Shown piece after piece: positions 7,112-14,578 of a DNA stretch of 20,725 nucleotides; position 1 is the stretch's first letter; each line of letters opens with the position of its first letter. The notes under the pieces were generated by a model. That model was given only the letters and a program-made list of their open reading frames with translations, made no database searches and was not told where the DNA came from. Position numbers and translations under genes: made by a program. This stretch comes from an uncultured Lachnospiraceae bacterium (GTDB lineage Bacteria > Bacillota > Clostridia > Lachnospirales > Lachnospiraceae), in NCBI GenBank assembly GCA_910578405.1, contig CAJTQO010000054.1:1-20725 (forward strand). Direction: 5' to 3'.

Positions 7112-8053
7112 ATGGCAAATATAAAGAAGAGCGCAACGGAACTGATTGGAAAGACGCCCCTTTTGGAAGTCGCAAACTATGCGAAGTCGCAAGGCGTGGA
7201 GGGGGTTTTCCTATTGGCGAAGTTAGAGTATTTAAACCCGGCGGGCAGCGTGAAAGACCGGGTAGCGTTGGCGATGATTGAGGATGCGGAGCGGAAAGGA
7301 ATCTTAAAAAAGGGGTCTGTCATTATAGAGCCAACCTCCGGCAACACGGGGATTGGCTTAGCTTCGGTGGCGGCGGCAAGGGGGTACCGGGCAATTTTGA
7401 CCTTGCCGGAGACAATGAGTGTGGAGAGAAGGAACTTGCTGAAAGCATATGGGGCGGAACTGGTTCTTACGCAAGGCGCCAAAGGCATGGCGGGCGCGAT
7501 TGCCAGGGCGGAGGAGCTAAGGGACAGTATCCCGGATGCGGTCATACTTGGGCAGTTTGACAACCCGGCGAACCCGGCAGTGCATGAAGCGACGACAGGG
7601 CCTGAAATTTGGGAGGACACCGACGGGAAAGTGGATATCTTTGTGGCAGGCGTAGGCACGGGAGGCACGGTGACAGGCGTGGGCGCATATCTGAAAGCAA
7701 AGAACCCCAAGATACAGGTGGTGGCGGTGGAGCCGGAGGATTCGGCGGTGCTTTCCGGAGGAGAACCGGGGCCGCACAAAATACAGGGGATTGGGGCCGG
7801 TTTCGTCCCTTCCGTTTTAGACACCGGCATATATGATGAAATACTCCGGGTAAAGAATGAGGACGCTTTTGCGGCAGGAAAGAAGCTGGCGGTAACGGAA
7901 GGCATTCTGGTGGGGATATCTTCCGGCGCAGCGCTGCATGGGGCGAAAGAGCTGGCAAAACGGCCGGAGAATGCAGGAAAACGGATTGTGGCATTGCTTC
8001 CCGATTCCGGCGACCGTTACCTTTCCACGCCTATGTTTGCAGGAGAAGCATAA
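7112..8053 (+). CDS. cysK: Cysteine synthase A (O-acetylserine sulfhydrylase)
   Basis: A 313-residue PLP enzyme that makes L-cysteine from O-acetylserine and sulfide, the last step of cysteine synthesis, in the cytoplasm. The PLP lysine is Lys48 in NPAGSVKDR, the substrate loop is PTSGNTG at 74-80, the phosphate-binding glycines are GTGGT at 182-186, and PDSGDRYLST at 297-306 carries the serine near the PLP pyridine nitrogen. Length and motifs fit CysK closely. ATG 7112 follows AGGAGG by 5 bp; the frame opens at 7088 but that start lacks a site. It has a strong promoter and operator-like dyad upstream, and the methionine importer lies downstream, suggesting co-regulated sulfur supply. Cystathionine beta-synthase and CysM relatives share the fold but the motifs favour CysK. 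Confidence 0.95.
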   Translation: MANIKKSATELIGKTPLLEVANYAKSQGVEGVFLLAKLEYLNPAGSVKDRVALAMIEDAERKGILKKGSVIIEPTSGNTGIGLASVAAARGYRAILTLPETMSVERRNLLKAYGAELVLTQGAKGMAGAIARAEELRDSIPDAVILGQFDNPANPAVHEATTGPEIWEDTDGKVDIFVAGVGTGGTVTGVGAYLKAKNPKIQVVAVEPEDSAVLSGGEPGPHKIQGIGAGFVPSVLDTGIYDEILRVKNEDAFAAGKKLAVTEGILVGISSGAALHGAKELAKRPENAGKRIVALLPDSGDRYLSTPMFAGEA

Positions 8054-8129
8054 GGAAGCTTTATCCATGCAATAAATGGTCGGATTAGCGTGTTTAAAAA
8101 CTGATTTCCGTATGGTTTATTCCGGCATC

Positions 8130-8158
8130 TTGCGCAAAGGGCCGGATTGTGGTATGAT
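8130..8158 (+). promoter_or_regulatory. Extended -10 promoter for metNIQ
   Basis: TTGCGC (8130-8135), 17-bp spacer and TATGAT (8153-8158) with TG one base upstream (8150-8151), an extended -10. Transcription should begin near 8165, about 170 nt before metN, so the message has a long leader. Confidence 0.6.
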
Positions 8159-8189
8159 ACGGGATAAAACATGCCAATATTTTTCAGGC

Positions 8190-8221
8190 GCACAGGCCAA
8201 AAACAAGCTTTTGGCCTGTGC
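8190..8221 (+). promoter_or_regulatory. 13-bp perfect hairpin in the metNIQ leader
   Basis: GCACAGGCCAAAA (8190-8202) and TTTTGGCCTGTGC (8209-8221) pair perfectly around a 6-nt loop. No T-run follows on either strand, so it is not a simple terminator. The leader does not show the SAM-I (S-box) or T-box consensus. It could be an RNA regulatory or stability element, or a dyad protein site. Confidence 0.6.
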
Positions 8222-8335
8222 AATGCAACCCGAATTTGGCATAGGAAAGAAATCCGGCAAAACGTCTGAGCGCGTTATCAGGAGTATGGCCTGGCAGGTG
8301 GGCGGATGGCTAAGACGGAGAGGGATGGGGGATAG

Positions 8336-9367
8336 ATGGATATGGAAACGATGATAAAAGTAAAAGATGTGGGCAAGACATTCTGTGGGAAAGAAAATAC
8401 CGTAGAGGCGCTCAAAGGAATTAACCTGGAGATACATAAAGGAGAGATTTACGGCATTATCGGCATGAGCGGCGCTGGAAAGAGTACGCTTGTCCGCTGT
8501 CTGAACTTTTTGGAGCGGCCTACTACAGGAACCGTGGAAGTGGGCGGAAAAGATCTGGCGGCTCTGTCTGAGAAGGAATTGCGGGCTGTGCGGATGCAGA
8601 TTGCCATGATATTCCAGCATTTTAACCTGCTGATGCAGCGCACTGTGCTGGATAATATCTGTTTTCCGATGGAAATTGCAGGGCAGAAGAAGAAAGGGGC
8701 CAGGGCTAAGGCTTTGGAGCTGTTGGAGGTGGTAGGGCTTTCGGAAAAAGCGGGGGCTTATCCGGCGCAGCTTTCCGGCGGGCAGAAGCAGAGGGTGGCA
8801 ATTGCCAGGGCGTTAGCTATGAACCCGAAGATTCTGTTGTGCGATGAGGCCACCAGCGCGCTGGACCCCACCACAACGAAATCAATCCTGGCGCTTTTAA
8901 AAGATATTAACCAAAAGTATGGCATTACCATAGTGATTATTACCCATGAAATGGCAGTGGTGCGGGAGATTTGCACTCATGTGGCGATTATAGACGGCGG
9001 CAGCCTGGCGGAAACGGGAAGGGTGGAAGAAGTCTTTGCAAGGCCCCGCACCCGTGCGGCCAGGAAGCTTGTTTTCCAGGGGGAGATAGGGTCGGAAGAG
9101 ATGAAGTGGAACCTGGCCACAGGGAAGCGGTGCATCCGTATTGTGTTTCGGGAGAATTCTTCCTTTGAACCGGTAATCGGCAATATGGTGCTGGCCTGCA
9201 AAACGCCCGCCAATATCCTGTTAGCGGATACGAAGGATATCGGCGGAGTGGCTCATGGACAGATGATTTTACAGCTTCCGGAGGATGAGGCAGTGGCAGG
9301 GAAAATGATAGACTATCTGAAGGAAAGGAAATTGGAAGTGGAGGAGCTGGATCATTATGTGGGATAA
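8336..9367 (+). CDS. metN: Methionine ABC importer, ATP-binding subunit
   Basis: A 343-residue ATPase that powers D/L-methionine uptake with MetI and MetQ. Visible are Walker A GMSGAGKST (43-51), the Q-loop Gln94, the signature LSGGQKQR (146-153), Walker B ILLCDE (166-171) with the D-loop SALD, and switch His204. A C-terminal NIL domain at about 265-342 is the regulatory methionine-binding domain typical of MetN, where bound methionine inhibits transport. ATG 8336 was kept because the purine-rich GAGAGGGATGGGGGA lies just upstream; ATGs at 8342 and 8351 are alternatives. It overlaps metI by 11 bp, implying translational coupling. The leader upstream holds a strong hairpin. Confidence 0.95.
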   Translation: MDMETMIKVKDVGKTFCGKENTVEALKGINLEIHKGEIYGIIGMSGAGKSTLVRCLNFLERPTTGTVEVGGKDLAALSEKELRAVRMQIAMIFQHFNLLMQRTVLDNICFPMEIAGQKKKGARAKALELLEVVGLSEKAGAYPAQLSGGQKQRVAIARALAMNPKILLCDEATSALDPTTTKSILALLKDINQKYGITIVIITHEMAVVREICTHVAIIDGGSLAETGRVEEVFARPRTRAARKLVFQGEIGSEEMKWNLATGKRCIRIVFRENSSFEPVIGNMVLACKTPANILLADTKDIGGVAHGQMILQLPEDEAVAGKMIDYLKERKLEVEELDHYVG

Positions 9368-10022
9368 TGCAACGATTATGATGCTTGTGAAAGAAACAGG
9401 GACAACCTTGTTTATTACATTGAGTTCCACTGTCTTTGGCTATGCGCTTGGGCTGCCTTTGGGCATTTTGCTGGTGGTTACGGCAAAAGATGGCCTCTGG
9501 CCCAATGCAGTGATTTATAAAATTCTGGATGTGACAGTAAATGTGATAAGAAGCGTGCCGTTTTTGATTTTGATGATGATGCTGATTCCGTTTACCCGTT
9601 TTGTGGTAGGGAAAAGTTATGGCGCGGCGGCCACGATAGTCCCTTTGACCATAGCGGCGGCGCCGTTTATTGCCAGGCTGGTGGAATCCTCTTTGCTGGA
9701 AGTGGATAAGGGAGTGATTGAGGCGGCGCAGAGCATGGGGGCAGGGATTGGGACGATTGTATGGAAAGTCCTGTTGGCGGAAGCAAGGACTTCTTTGATT
9801 GTAGGCGCTACCATTACGCTTGGAACGATTCTTGGCTATTCGGCTATGGCAGGGGTAGTGGGAGGAGGCGGCCTGGGGGATGTGGCAATCCGGTATGGCT
9901 ATTTCCGTTACCAGGCAGATATTATGATAGTGACCGTTGCCTTGTTAGTGATTCTTGTGCAGATTTTGCAGGTGATTGGCACGAAACTGTCCAAGAAATT
10001 AGATAAGAGGATTACAGGATAG
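9357..10022 (+). CDS. metI: Methionine ABC importer, permease subunit
   Basis: A 221-residue integral membrane protein forming the methionine channel with MetN as motor. About five hydrophobic segments are visible, beginning near residues 10-40 (GTTLFITLSSTVFGYALGLP). The EAA loop that contacts the ATPase reads GVIEAAQSMGAGIGTIVWKV. Length is typical for MetI. Its start codon lies within the last codons of metN. After its stop there are 249 bp before metQ, longer than in compact met operons, with hairpins in the gap, so metQ may be expressed at a different level from metNI. Confidence 0.95.
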   Translation: MWDNATIMMLVKETGTTLFITLSSTVFGYALGLPLGILLVVTAKDGLWPNAVIYKILDVTVNVIRSVPFLILMMMLIPFTRFVVGKSYGAAATIVPLTIAAAPFIARLVESSLLEVDKGVIEAAQSMGAGIGTIVWKVLLAEARTSLIVGATITLGTILGYSAMAGVVGGGGLGDVAIRYGYFRYQADIMIVTVALLVILVQILQVIGTKLSKKLDKRITG

Positions 10023-10200
10023 AGGCAGGGCGCATAGTTGGATTATCATAAAAGGGTTGGCGCAGCCATGGCTTCCTTTTGCCTGGGCAGAATGGAAAGA
10101 GAATGGCAAACCGGCGTTTTGTTTATGATATATAGATAGGAAAGCAAGGAGGAAGCGGAAACTGTGAGGAAGTCTTTGGAGGAAGGTTGTATGCCTGGGC

Positions 10201-10229
10201 TTACGCTGCCGTCAGGCGGCAGGGCGTAA
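10201..10229 (+). promoter_or_regulatory. Hairpin in the metI-metQ gap
   Basis: TTACGC-TGCCG (10201-10211) pairs with CGGCA-GG-GCGTAA (10217-10229): 11 bp with a 2-nt bulge and a 5-nt loop. No T-run follows. Upstream at 10050-10080 a weaker AAAAGG/CCTTTT pairing encloses another small hairpin. Such elements between permease and binding-protein genes often set relative mRNA stability; that role is inferred here. Confidence 0.4.
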
Positions 10230-10271
10230 AAGGGACGGGACATGGTTTGCGCAAAGGGAAAGGAGTCTATT

Positions 10272-11087
10272 ATGAAAAAGAGAGTATTGGCGACGGTATT
10301 TACGGCGATTCTGGCGGCAGGCGCATTGGCGGGCTGCGGCGGGGCAGGGAAGGATGGCGGCACGATAAAGGTAGCCGCAACGGAAGTGCCTCACGCGGAA
10401 ATCCTAGAGGCGGCGAAGCCGCTTTTGAAAGAAAAAGGATGGGATTTGCAGGTGACGGTATTTAACGATTATGTGCAGCCTAACGAAGTGGTGGAGTCAG
10501 GGGATTTTGACTGCAACTATTTCCAGCATACCCCCTATCTGGACAGCTTCAATGCAGAGAGAGGGACGCACTTGGTAAATGTAGGGGAAATCCATTATGA
10601 GCCGCTTGGAATCTATAGCGGGACGGAATCGGATTTAGCAAATATTTCCGATGGGGCGACAATTGCCATTCCCAATGATACAACCAATGAGGCAAGGGCA
10701 TTGTTGTTATTGCAGGACAACGGAATCCTTACGTTAAAAGAAGGGACGGGGATAGAGGCTACAAAGAATGACATTGCAGAGAACCCGCACAACGTGGAAA
10801 TAGTGGAATTGGAAGCGGCTCAGGTAGCGAGGGTTATCGAGGAAACGTCTTTTGTGGTGCTGAATGGGAATTATGCATTGCAGGCTGGCCTGAATGCCCA
10901 GACCGACGCGCTGGTTTATGAGACTTCGGACTCCGAGGCGGCTAAGACTTATGTGAATGTCATTGTGGTAAAAGAAGGCAATGAGGAGAACGCAGGCGTG
11001 AAGGCATTGGTGGAAGTGTTGAAGTCCGATGAGATTGAGACGTTTATCAAGGATAAGTACCAAGGGTCGGTAGTTCCATTCAATTAA
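10272..11087 (+). CDS. metQ: Methionine-binding lipoprotein of the ABC importer
   Basis: A 271-residue substrate-binding lipoprotein (NlpA/MetQ family) that captures methionine outside the membrane and hands it to MetNI. The signal peptide MKKRVLATVFTAILAAGALAGC ends in lipobox LAGC, with Cys22 as the lipidated residue. The family opening KVAATEVPHAEILEAAKPLL and the block DCNYFQHTPYLDSFN are clear. ATG 10272 follows AAGGAG with about 6 bp spacing and starts at the signal peptide; the frame continues to 10242 without better evidence. Close homologues may also bind cystine-related ligands, so the ligand is a family-based inference, supported by the NIL domain of MetN. Confidence 0.93.
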   Translation: MKKRVLATVFTAILAAGALAGCGGAGKDGGTIKVAATEVPHAEILEAAKPLLKEKGWDLQVTVFNDYVQPNEVVESGDFDCNYFQHTPYLDSFNAERGTHLVNVGEIHYEPLGIYSGTESDLANISDGATIAIPNDTTNEARALLLLQDNGILTLKEGTGIEATKNDIAENPHNVEIVELEAAQVARVIEETSFVVLNGNYALQAGLNAQTDALVYETSDSEAAKTYVNVIVVKEGNEENAGVKALVEVLKSDEIETFIKDKYQGSVVPFN

Positions 11088-11144
11088 ATAGTTTCTTCCG
11101 GGACGTCTGGGACGGTGTAGGAAGGAATCGGGCAGGCAAAGGTG

Positions 11145-11193
11145 AGGATGATGGGAAAGCGGACGTAGAGATGCGCGGATTTCCTATCATCCT
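11145..11193 (+). terminator. Long inverted repeat after metQ, candidate terminator
   Basis: AGGATGATGGGAAA (11145-11158) and TTTCCTATCATCCT (11180-11193) form a 14-bp stem with one G-U pair around a 21-nt loop that has GCG/CGC ends. TTATTT follows, a weak U-run. It is 58 bp after metQ and could end the met transcript. The rest of the 310-bp gap (11194-11397) shows no gene or clear promoter. Confidence 0.5.
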
Positions 11194-11397
11194 TATTTGG
11201 AAATGGGGTCTATGTATGGTTTAGCGCGTGGAAGGCAACGCATGTAAGGAGCCGGGAAGCGGGCAGGGGCGTTGGCGGGAACCAACCTGCGATGACGGCA
11301 GGATGCGGTTTATGCAAATGGAAACGGCAAGTTCTTTTGGAGGAGTGAATTGGCAGGGTAAGGAAGGAGCATAAGAAGGAAGGAGTATAAGTATAAG

Positions 11398-11838
11398 ATG
11401 AAGATATCAACAAAGGGGCGTTATGCGGTAAGGGTTATGTTGGATTTGGCTTTGCACAATACAGGGGAACATGTCAAAGTGAAGCAGATTGCACAGCGAC
11501 AGGGAATATCGGAGAAATATCTGGAGCAGATTATTTCCATATTGAACAAAGCCGGATTTGTGAAAAGCGCCAGGGGGGCGCAGGGAGGATACCGGATGGC
11601 AGGCGACCCTCATACTTATACGGTAGGGATGATCCTGCGGCTGACCGAAGGCTCCCTTTGCCCGGTGGCCTGCCTGGAAGGGGAAGTGAACGAATGTGAG
11701 CGGTGCGATACGTGTGAGACATTGGAAGTATGGAAGGAGCTGGATGCGGCCATAAACAAGGTAGTGGATGGCGTAACCATTGGCGACTTGGTGGAACGCA
11801 GGAAAAAGAGGGACGCAGTGGCGGATTATTCCATATGA
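11398..11838 (+). CDS. Rrf2-family transcriptional regulator with cysteine cluster
   Basis: A 146-residue winged-helix regulator of the IscR/CymR/NsrR group. Residues 1-65 carry the DNA-binding domain, opening MKISTKGRYAVRVMLDLA with the wing RGAQGGYRM. Five cysteines lie at 88, 92, 100, 103 and 106; the 92/100/106 set matches the position of Fe-S ligands in IscR-like proteins, while CymR lacks them. It follows the cysK and metNIQ genes, so a role in sensing sulfur or Fe-S status and repressing nearby genes is plausible, but no nifS/iscS gene is adjacent. AAGGAAGGAG ends about 13 bp before ATG 11398, rather far, yet the start matches the family exactly. No promoter is obvious. Confidence 0.9.
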   Translation: MKISTKGRYAVRVMLDLALHNTGEHVKVKQIAQRQGISEKYLEQIISILNKAGFVKSARGAQGGYRMAGDPHTYTVGMILRLTEGSLCPVACLEGEVNECERCDTCETLEVWKELDAAINKVVDGVTIGDLVERRKKRDAVADYSI

Positions 11839-11946
11839 ACATTTGATATGGGACAGAATAAGGAATTGGCCAAAGCGGCGTCTGCGCGATGTATGGCGGG
11901 AGGGCCGGACAAAGTGCGGATATGAAAACGGAAAAGGAGGGTCTTT

Positions 11947-12585
11947 ATGTTACCTACAAGGCAAGAGGCGGAGCGGATATTACAGGAAGCGGAAGGGTGC
12001 AATCCAGGCCCATGGGGCGACCACAGCAGGACGGCGGCGCACTGTGCGGAAAAAATCGCCCAGGCATGTGACGGCATGGATGCCGATAAGGCATATATTA
12101 TTGGCTTGCTGCATGACATTGGAAGGAAATTTGGCGGCAGGCATCTGGGGCATGTGGCGGACGGTTATTCTTATATGATGTCGCTTGGCTATGATGAGGC
12201 AGCCAGAATATGCCTGACTCATTCATTCCATGGGCAGGATATGGGGGAGTATATCGGGAAAGCAGACACGACGCAAGAAGAGTGGCGAATGATACAGACA
12301 GGGTTAGAGGAAATCCATATGGACGACTACGACCGGCTGATTCAGTTGTGTGACGCAATGGCAGGGGTGCAGGGCGTAATGGATATGGAAGAACGCATGG
12401 GGGATGTAAAACGCAGATATGGGTATTACCCAGAGGAAAAATGGGATTTCAACCTGGCTTTGAAAAGGTATTTTGAGGAGAAGGCAGGGGAGGATATTTA
12501 CATCCTGGTGGAGAAGGATTCCTATAAACCGGAAGGCTCTGTTCCCGTTCCGGCTCCCAAAGGGCAGGGCCAGGGCAAGTCATAA
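11947..12585 (+). CDS. HD-domain metal-dependent phosphohydrolase
   Basis: A 212-residue HD-superfamily protein. Candidate metal ligands are His26, the His56-Asp57 pair in GLLHDIGRKFGG and Asp136 in IQLCDAMAG, in the usual H...HD...D order. Such single-domain proteins cleave phosphates from nucleotides or related molecules; the substrate cannot be read from the sequence. The C-terminus ends in a Pro/Gly/Gln-rich tail (residues 195-212). ATG 11947 follows AGGAGGG with good spacing. It lies 108 bp after the Rrf2 gene on the same strand and may be cotranscribed. A short TCACGGGA/TCCTGTGA pairing and a T7 run lie after the stop, but no clean terminator. Confidence 0.85.
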   Translation: MLPTRQEAERILQEAEGCNPGPWGDHSRTAAHCAEKIAQACDGMDADKAYIIGLLHDIGRKFGGRHLGHVADGYSYMMSLGYDEAARICLTHSFHGQDMGEYIGKADTTQEEWRMIQTGLEEIHMDDYDRLIQLCDAMAGVQGVMDMEERMGDVKRRYGYYPEEKWDFNLALKRYFEEKAGEDIYILVEKDSYKPEGSVPVPAPKGQGQGKS

Positions 12586-12696
12586 GAGAATATTTGTTCA
12601 CGGGATGGGAAAGAGTATGGAAATGGCCGCTTTTTTTGTCCTGTGAGCCCCATAACCGTCCGGCGCATACCGAAATAAATTTAATAATTCAACCTA

Positions 12697-12725
12697 TTGA
12701 CAAATCGGATATAAAGATGGATAAT
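12697..12725 (+). promoter_or_regulatory. Sigma-A promoter for the MATE gene
   Basis: Perfect TTGACA (12697-12702), 17-bp spacer, GATAAT (12720-12725). It implies a start near 12732 and a leader of about 90 nt before ATG 12824. Confidence 0.7.
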
Positions 12726-12823
12726 GGCTAAGATTTCATGAAATCCGTTTGAAAAAGTTATCTTGTAAAAAAGGATTAAGTCTGCATGTCCGGAAAACGT
12801 CCGGCGCAGCGGGAGGCGTGGCA

Positions 12824-14308
12824 ATGGGAAAGGGTTATGTAGGCGCGGCAGGGAATGTGGCAGCGTGGCGGCATTGGGGATATAAGAAGAGAGATGCCGG
12901 GATTGGGAAAGTAATAAAAGATACGACAAAGGATATGACGCAAGGGTCGCCTATGAAGCTGATTTTGGGATTTTCCATCCCACTTTTATTCGGCTTTTTG
13001 TTCCAGCAGTTTTACAGTGTGGTGGACACGGTGATTGTAGGGCGTTTCCTTGGGGTAAGGGCCTTGGCCGGGGTGGGAAGCACCGGGTCTGTGAATTTCT
13101 TGATTATTGGTTTTTGTATGGGGGTATGCAACGGGTTTGCCATACCTTTGGCGCACAAGTTCGGGGCAAAAGATTATGAAGGGCTGCGTCGGTTTATGGC
13201 TAACAGCGTGTGGCTTTCCATTGCTTTTGCGTCGGTTATGACAGTGGCGACGTCATTGCTGTGCAGGAAGATGTTGGAGTGGATGAAAACGCCGGAAGAC
13301 ATTTTTGCGGATGCCTATATTTATATTTTGATTATTTTTATCGGCATTCCGGCTACATATTTGTACAATATGCTGTCAGGCATTATACGGGCTATGGGCG
13401 ACAGCAGAACGCCCCTTGTGTTTCTGACGATGTCTTCGCTGTTAAATATTGTGCTGGATTTGGTATGTATTGTGAATTTCGGCATGGGAGTGGCCGGGGC
13501 GGCGGTAGCCACTGTAGTTTCCCAGGGGATATCCGGGATTTTCTGCCTGCTGTATATGATAAAGAAATTTCCCAATTTGCATATACAAAAGGAGGAATGG
13601 GCGCCCAATCCGGCGCATATGCGGATATTGTGCGGGATGGGGATTCCAATGGGGCTGCAGTATTCCATTACGGCAATCGGCAGCGTGATTCTGCAGACTT
13701 CGGTAAATACATTGGGGGCCGTGGCAGTCGCCTCCGTAACGGCGGCCGGCAAAGTGGCTATGTTTTTTAGCTGTCCTTTTGACGCGATGGGTTCCACTAT
13801 GGCGACCTACAGCGGGCAGAATGTGGGAGCGAAGAAGCTGGACCGGCTGGGGCAGGGGATGAAAGCCTGTGTAACTTTGGGGGTAATCTATTCTGCCATT
13901 GCTTTTGTGGCGTTATGGTTTTTCGGAGAGAGACTGTCTGCCCTGTTTATTCATGCGGAGGACCCGGCTTTGCTAAGAGATGCAAGACTGCTGCTGATTA
14001 TGAACGGAGCCTTTTATGTGCCGCTTGCTTTGGTGAATATTGTACGGTTTATGATACAGGGGATGGGCTTTGGCAGGTTTGCCATTTTGGCGGGCGTATG
14101 TGAAATGGTGGCAAGGGGTGTGGCGGGACTGCTTCTTGTGCCGATGCTTGGCTTTATGGGAGTATGTCTGGCAAGCCCGTTAGCGTGGATTTTTGCGGAT
14201 GCATTTTTGATTCCCGCTTATCTGCATGTGAAGAAGAAACTGGCGCGGAGATTCGAAGCGGAGGAGGCGGAGGCTGGCAAAGCTATGGAGCGCGTTTGTG
14301 CGGGCTGA
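12824..14308 (+). CDS. MATE family multidrug/Na+ antiporter
   Basis: A 494-residue multi-pass membrane transporter of the MATE (NorM/DinF) family, which exports cationic drugs or metabolites in exchange for Na+ or H+. The opening DMTQGSPMKLILGFSIPLLFGFLFQQFYSVVD is the standard TM1 region, followed by VIVGRFLGVRALAGVGSTGS and then two lobes of about six membrane helices each. A hydrophilic N-terminal stretch of about 40 residues precedes it, longer than in most relatives. I chose ATG 12824 because GGGAGG lies 7 bp upstream; the frame extends to TTG 12749, and ATG 12935 would give the more usual length but has a poor site. Own promoter upstream, strong terminators downstream. Substrate unknown. 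Confidence 0.9.
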   Translation: MGKGYVGAAGNVAAWRHWGYKKRDAGIGKVIKDTTKDMTQGSPMKLILGFSIPLLFGFLFQQFYSVVDTVIVGRFLGVRALAGVGSTGSVNFLIIGFCMGVCNGFAIPLAHKFGAKDYEGLRRFMANSVWLSIAFASVMTVATSLLCRKMLEWMKTPEDIFADAYIYILIIFIGIPATYLYNMLSGIIRAMGDSRTPLVFLTMSSLLNIVLDLVCIVNFGMGVAGAAVATVVSQGISGIFCLLYMIKKFPNLHIQKEEWAPNPAHMRILCGMGIPMGLQYSITAIGSVILQTSVNTLGAVAVASVTAAGKVAMFFSCPFDAMGSTMATYSGQNVGAKKLDRLGQGMKACVTLGVIYSAIAFVALWFFGERLSALFIHAEDPALLRDARLLLIMNGAFYVPLALVNIVRFMIQGMGFGRFAILAGVCEMVARGVAGLLLVPMLGFMGVCLASPLAWIFADAFLIPAYLHVKKKLARRFEAEEAEAGKAMERVCAG

Positions 14309-14342
14309 GGCATTTAAGGCTTTGTTATGTTTAACCCTAAAA

Positions 14343-14441
14343 GGGGCTGTTGCAAAATAGCTGTTATATACAAAATATGGTATTTAAAACGTTAAAATCT
14401 CATCCATATATTGTATATAGGCTGCATTTTGCAACAGCCCC
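14343..14441. repeat. MITE-like 38-bp inverted repeat, also a bidirectional terminator
   Basis: Left arm 14343-14380 and right arm 14404-14441 are imperfect inverted copies: the outer 16 bp (GGGGCTGTTGCAAAAT) match perfectly, then six mostly unlike bases, then TATATACAA and ATATGG blocks with one mismatch. A 23-bp centre separates them. The outer ends resemble terminal repeats of clostridial insertion sequences as I remember them, but I see no target-site duplication. T6 follows the right arm and AAAA precedes the left arm, so the folded RNA would terminate the plus-strand MATE transcript and perhaps the minus-strand one. Confidence 0.8.
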
Positions 14442-14464
14442 CCTTTTTTCACTTTGAAAAACAG

Positions 14465-14515
14465 CGCCGCCAGGTCAAACGTTTTGCATTTGTCCCTGAC
14501 GGCGTTCGCTTTTTT
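14465..14515. terminator. Second bidirectional intrinsic terminator between convergent genes
   Basis: CGCCGCCAGG (14465-14474) pairs with CCTGACGGCG (14495-14504) with one mismatch. T6 follows on the plus strand (14510-14515), and an A-run at 14457-14461 gives U5 on the minus strand. It probably ends the minus-strand GH2 transcript and backs up the MATE terminator. Confidence 0.65.
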
Positions 14516-14526
14516 ACAGTTTCTTC

Positions 14527-14577
14527 TTTAAAATAAGAGAACATTTAAAATAAGAGAATATTTAAAATAAGAGAACA
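14527..14577. repeat. 17-bp AT-rich tandem repeat
   Basis: Three head-to-tail copies of TTTAAAATAAGAGAACA (14527-14543, 14544-14560 with one change, 14561-14577), followed by a decayed fourth copy that runs into the end of the GH2 gene. It lies immediately 3' of the GH2 stop codon. No CRISPR-like spacers. Function unknown. Confidence 0.9.
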
Positions 14578-14578
14578 T

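Noticed and set aside
7027..7281. 84-codon frame between the cysK promoter and cysK, as a leader peptide or gene
   Set aside because: It overlaps cysK by 170 bp in another frame and its sequence is a frame-shifted shadow of CysK.
1371..8100. Shared AGCGTGTTT(G/A)AAAA motif at 1371 and 8087 as a dispersed repeat
   Set aside because: The 14-base near-match does not extend on either side and is expected by chance in a window this size.
6834..8335. T-box or SAM-I riboswitch before cysK or metN
   Set aside because: No T-box GGUGG/antiterminator consensus and no S-box core could be found by eye in either leader; a covariance search would settle it.
14527..14577. CRISPR array
   Set aside because: The 17-bp units are directly adjacent with no spacers, and there are no cas genes.
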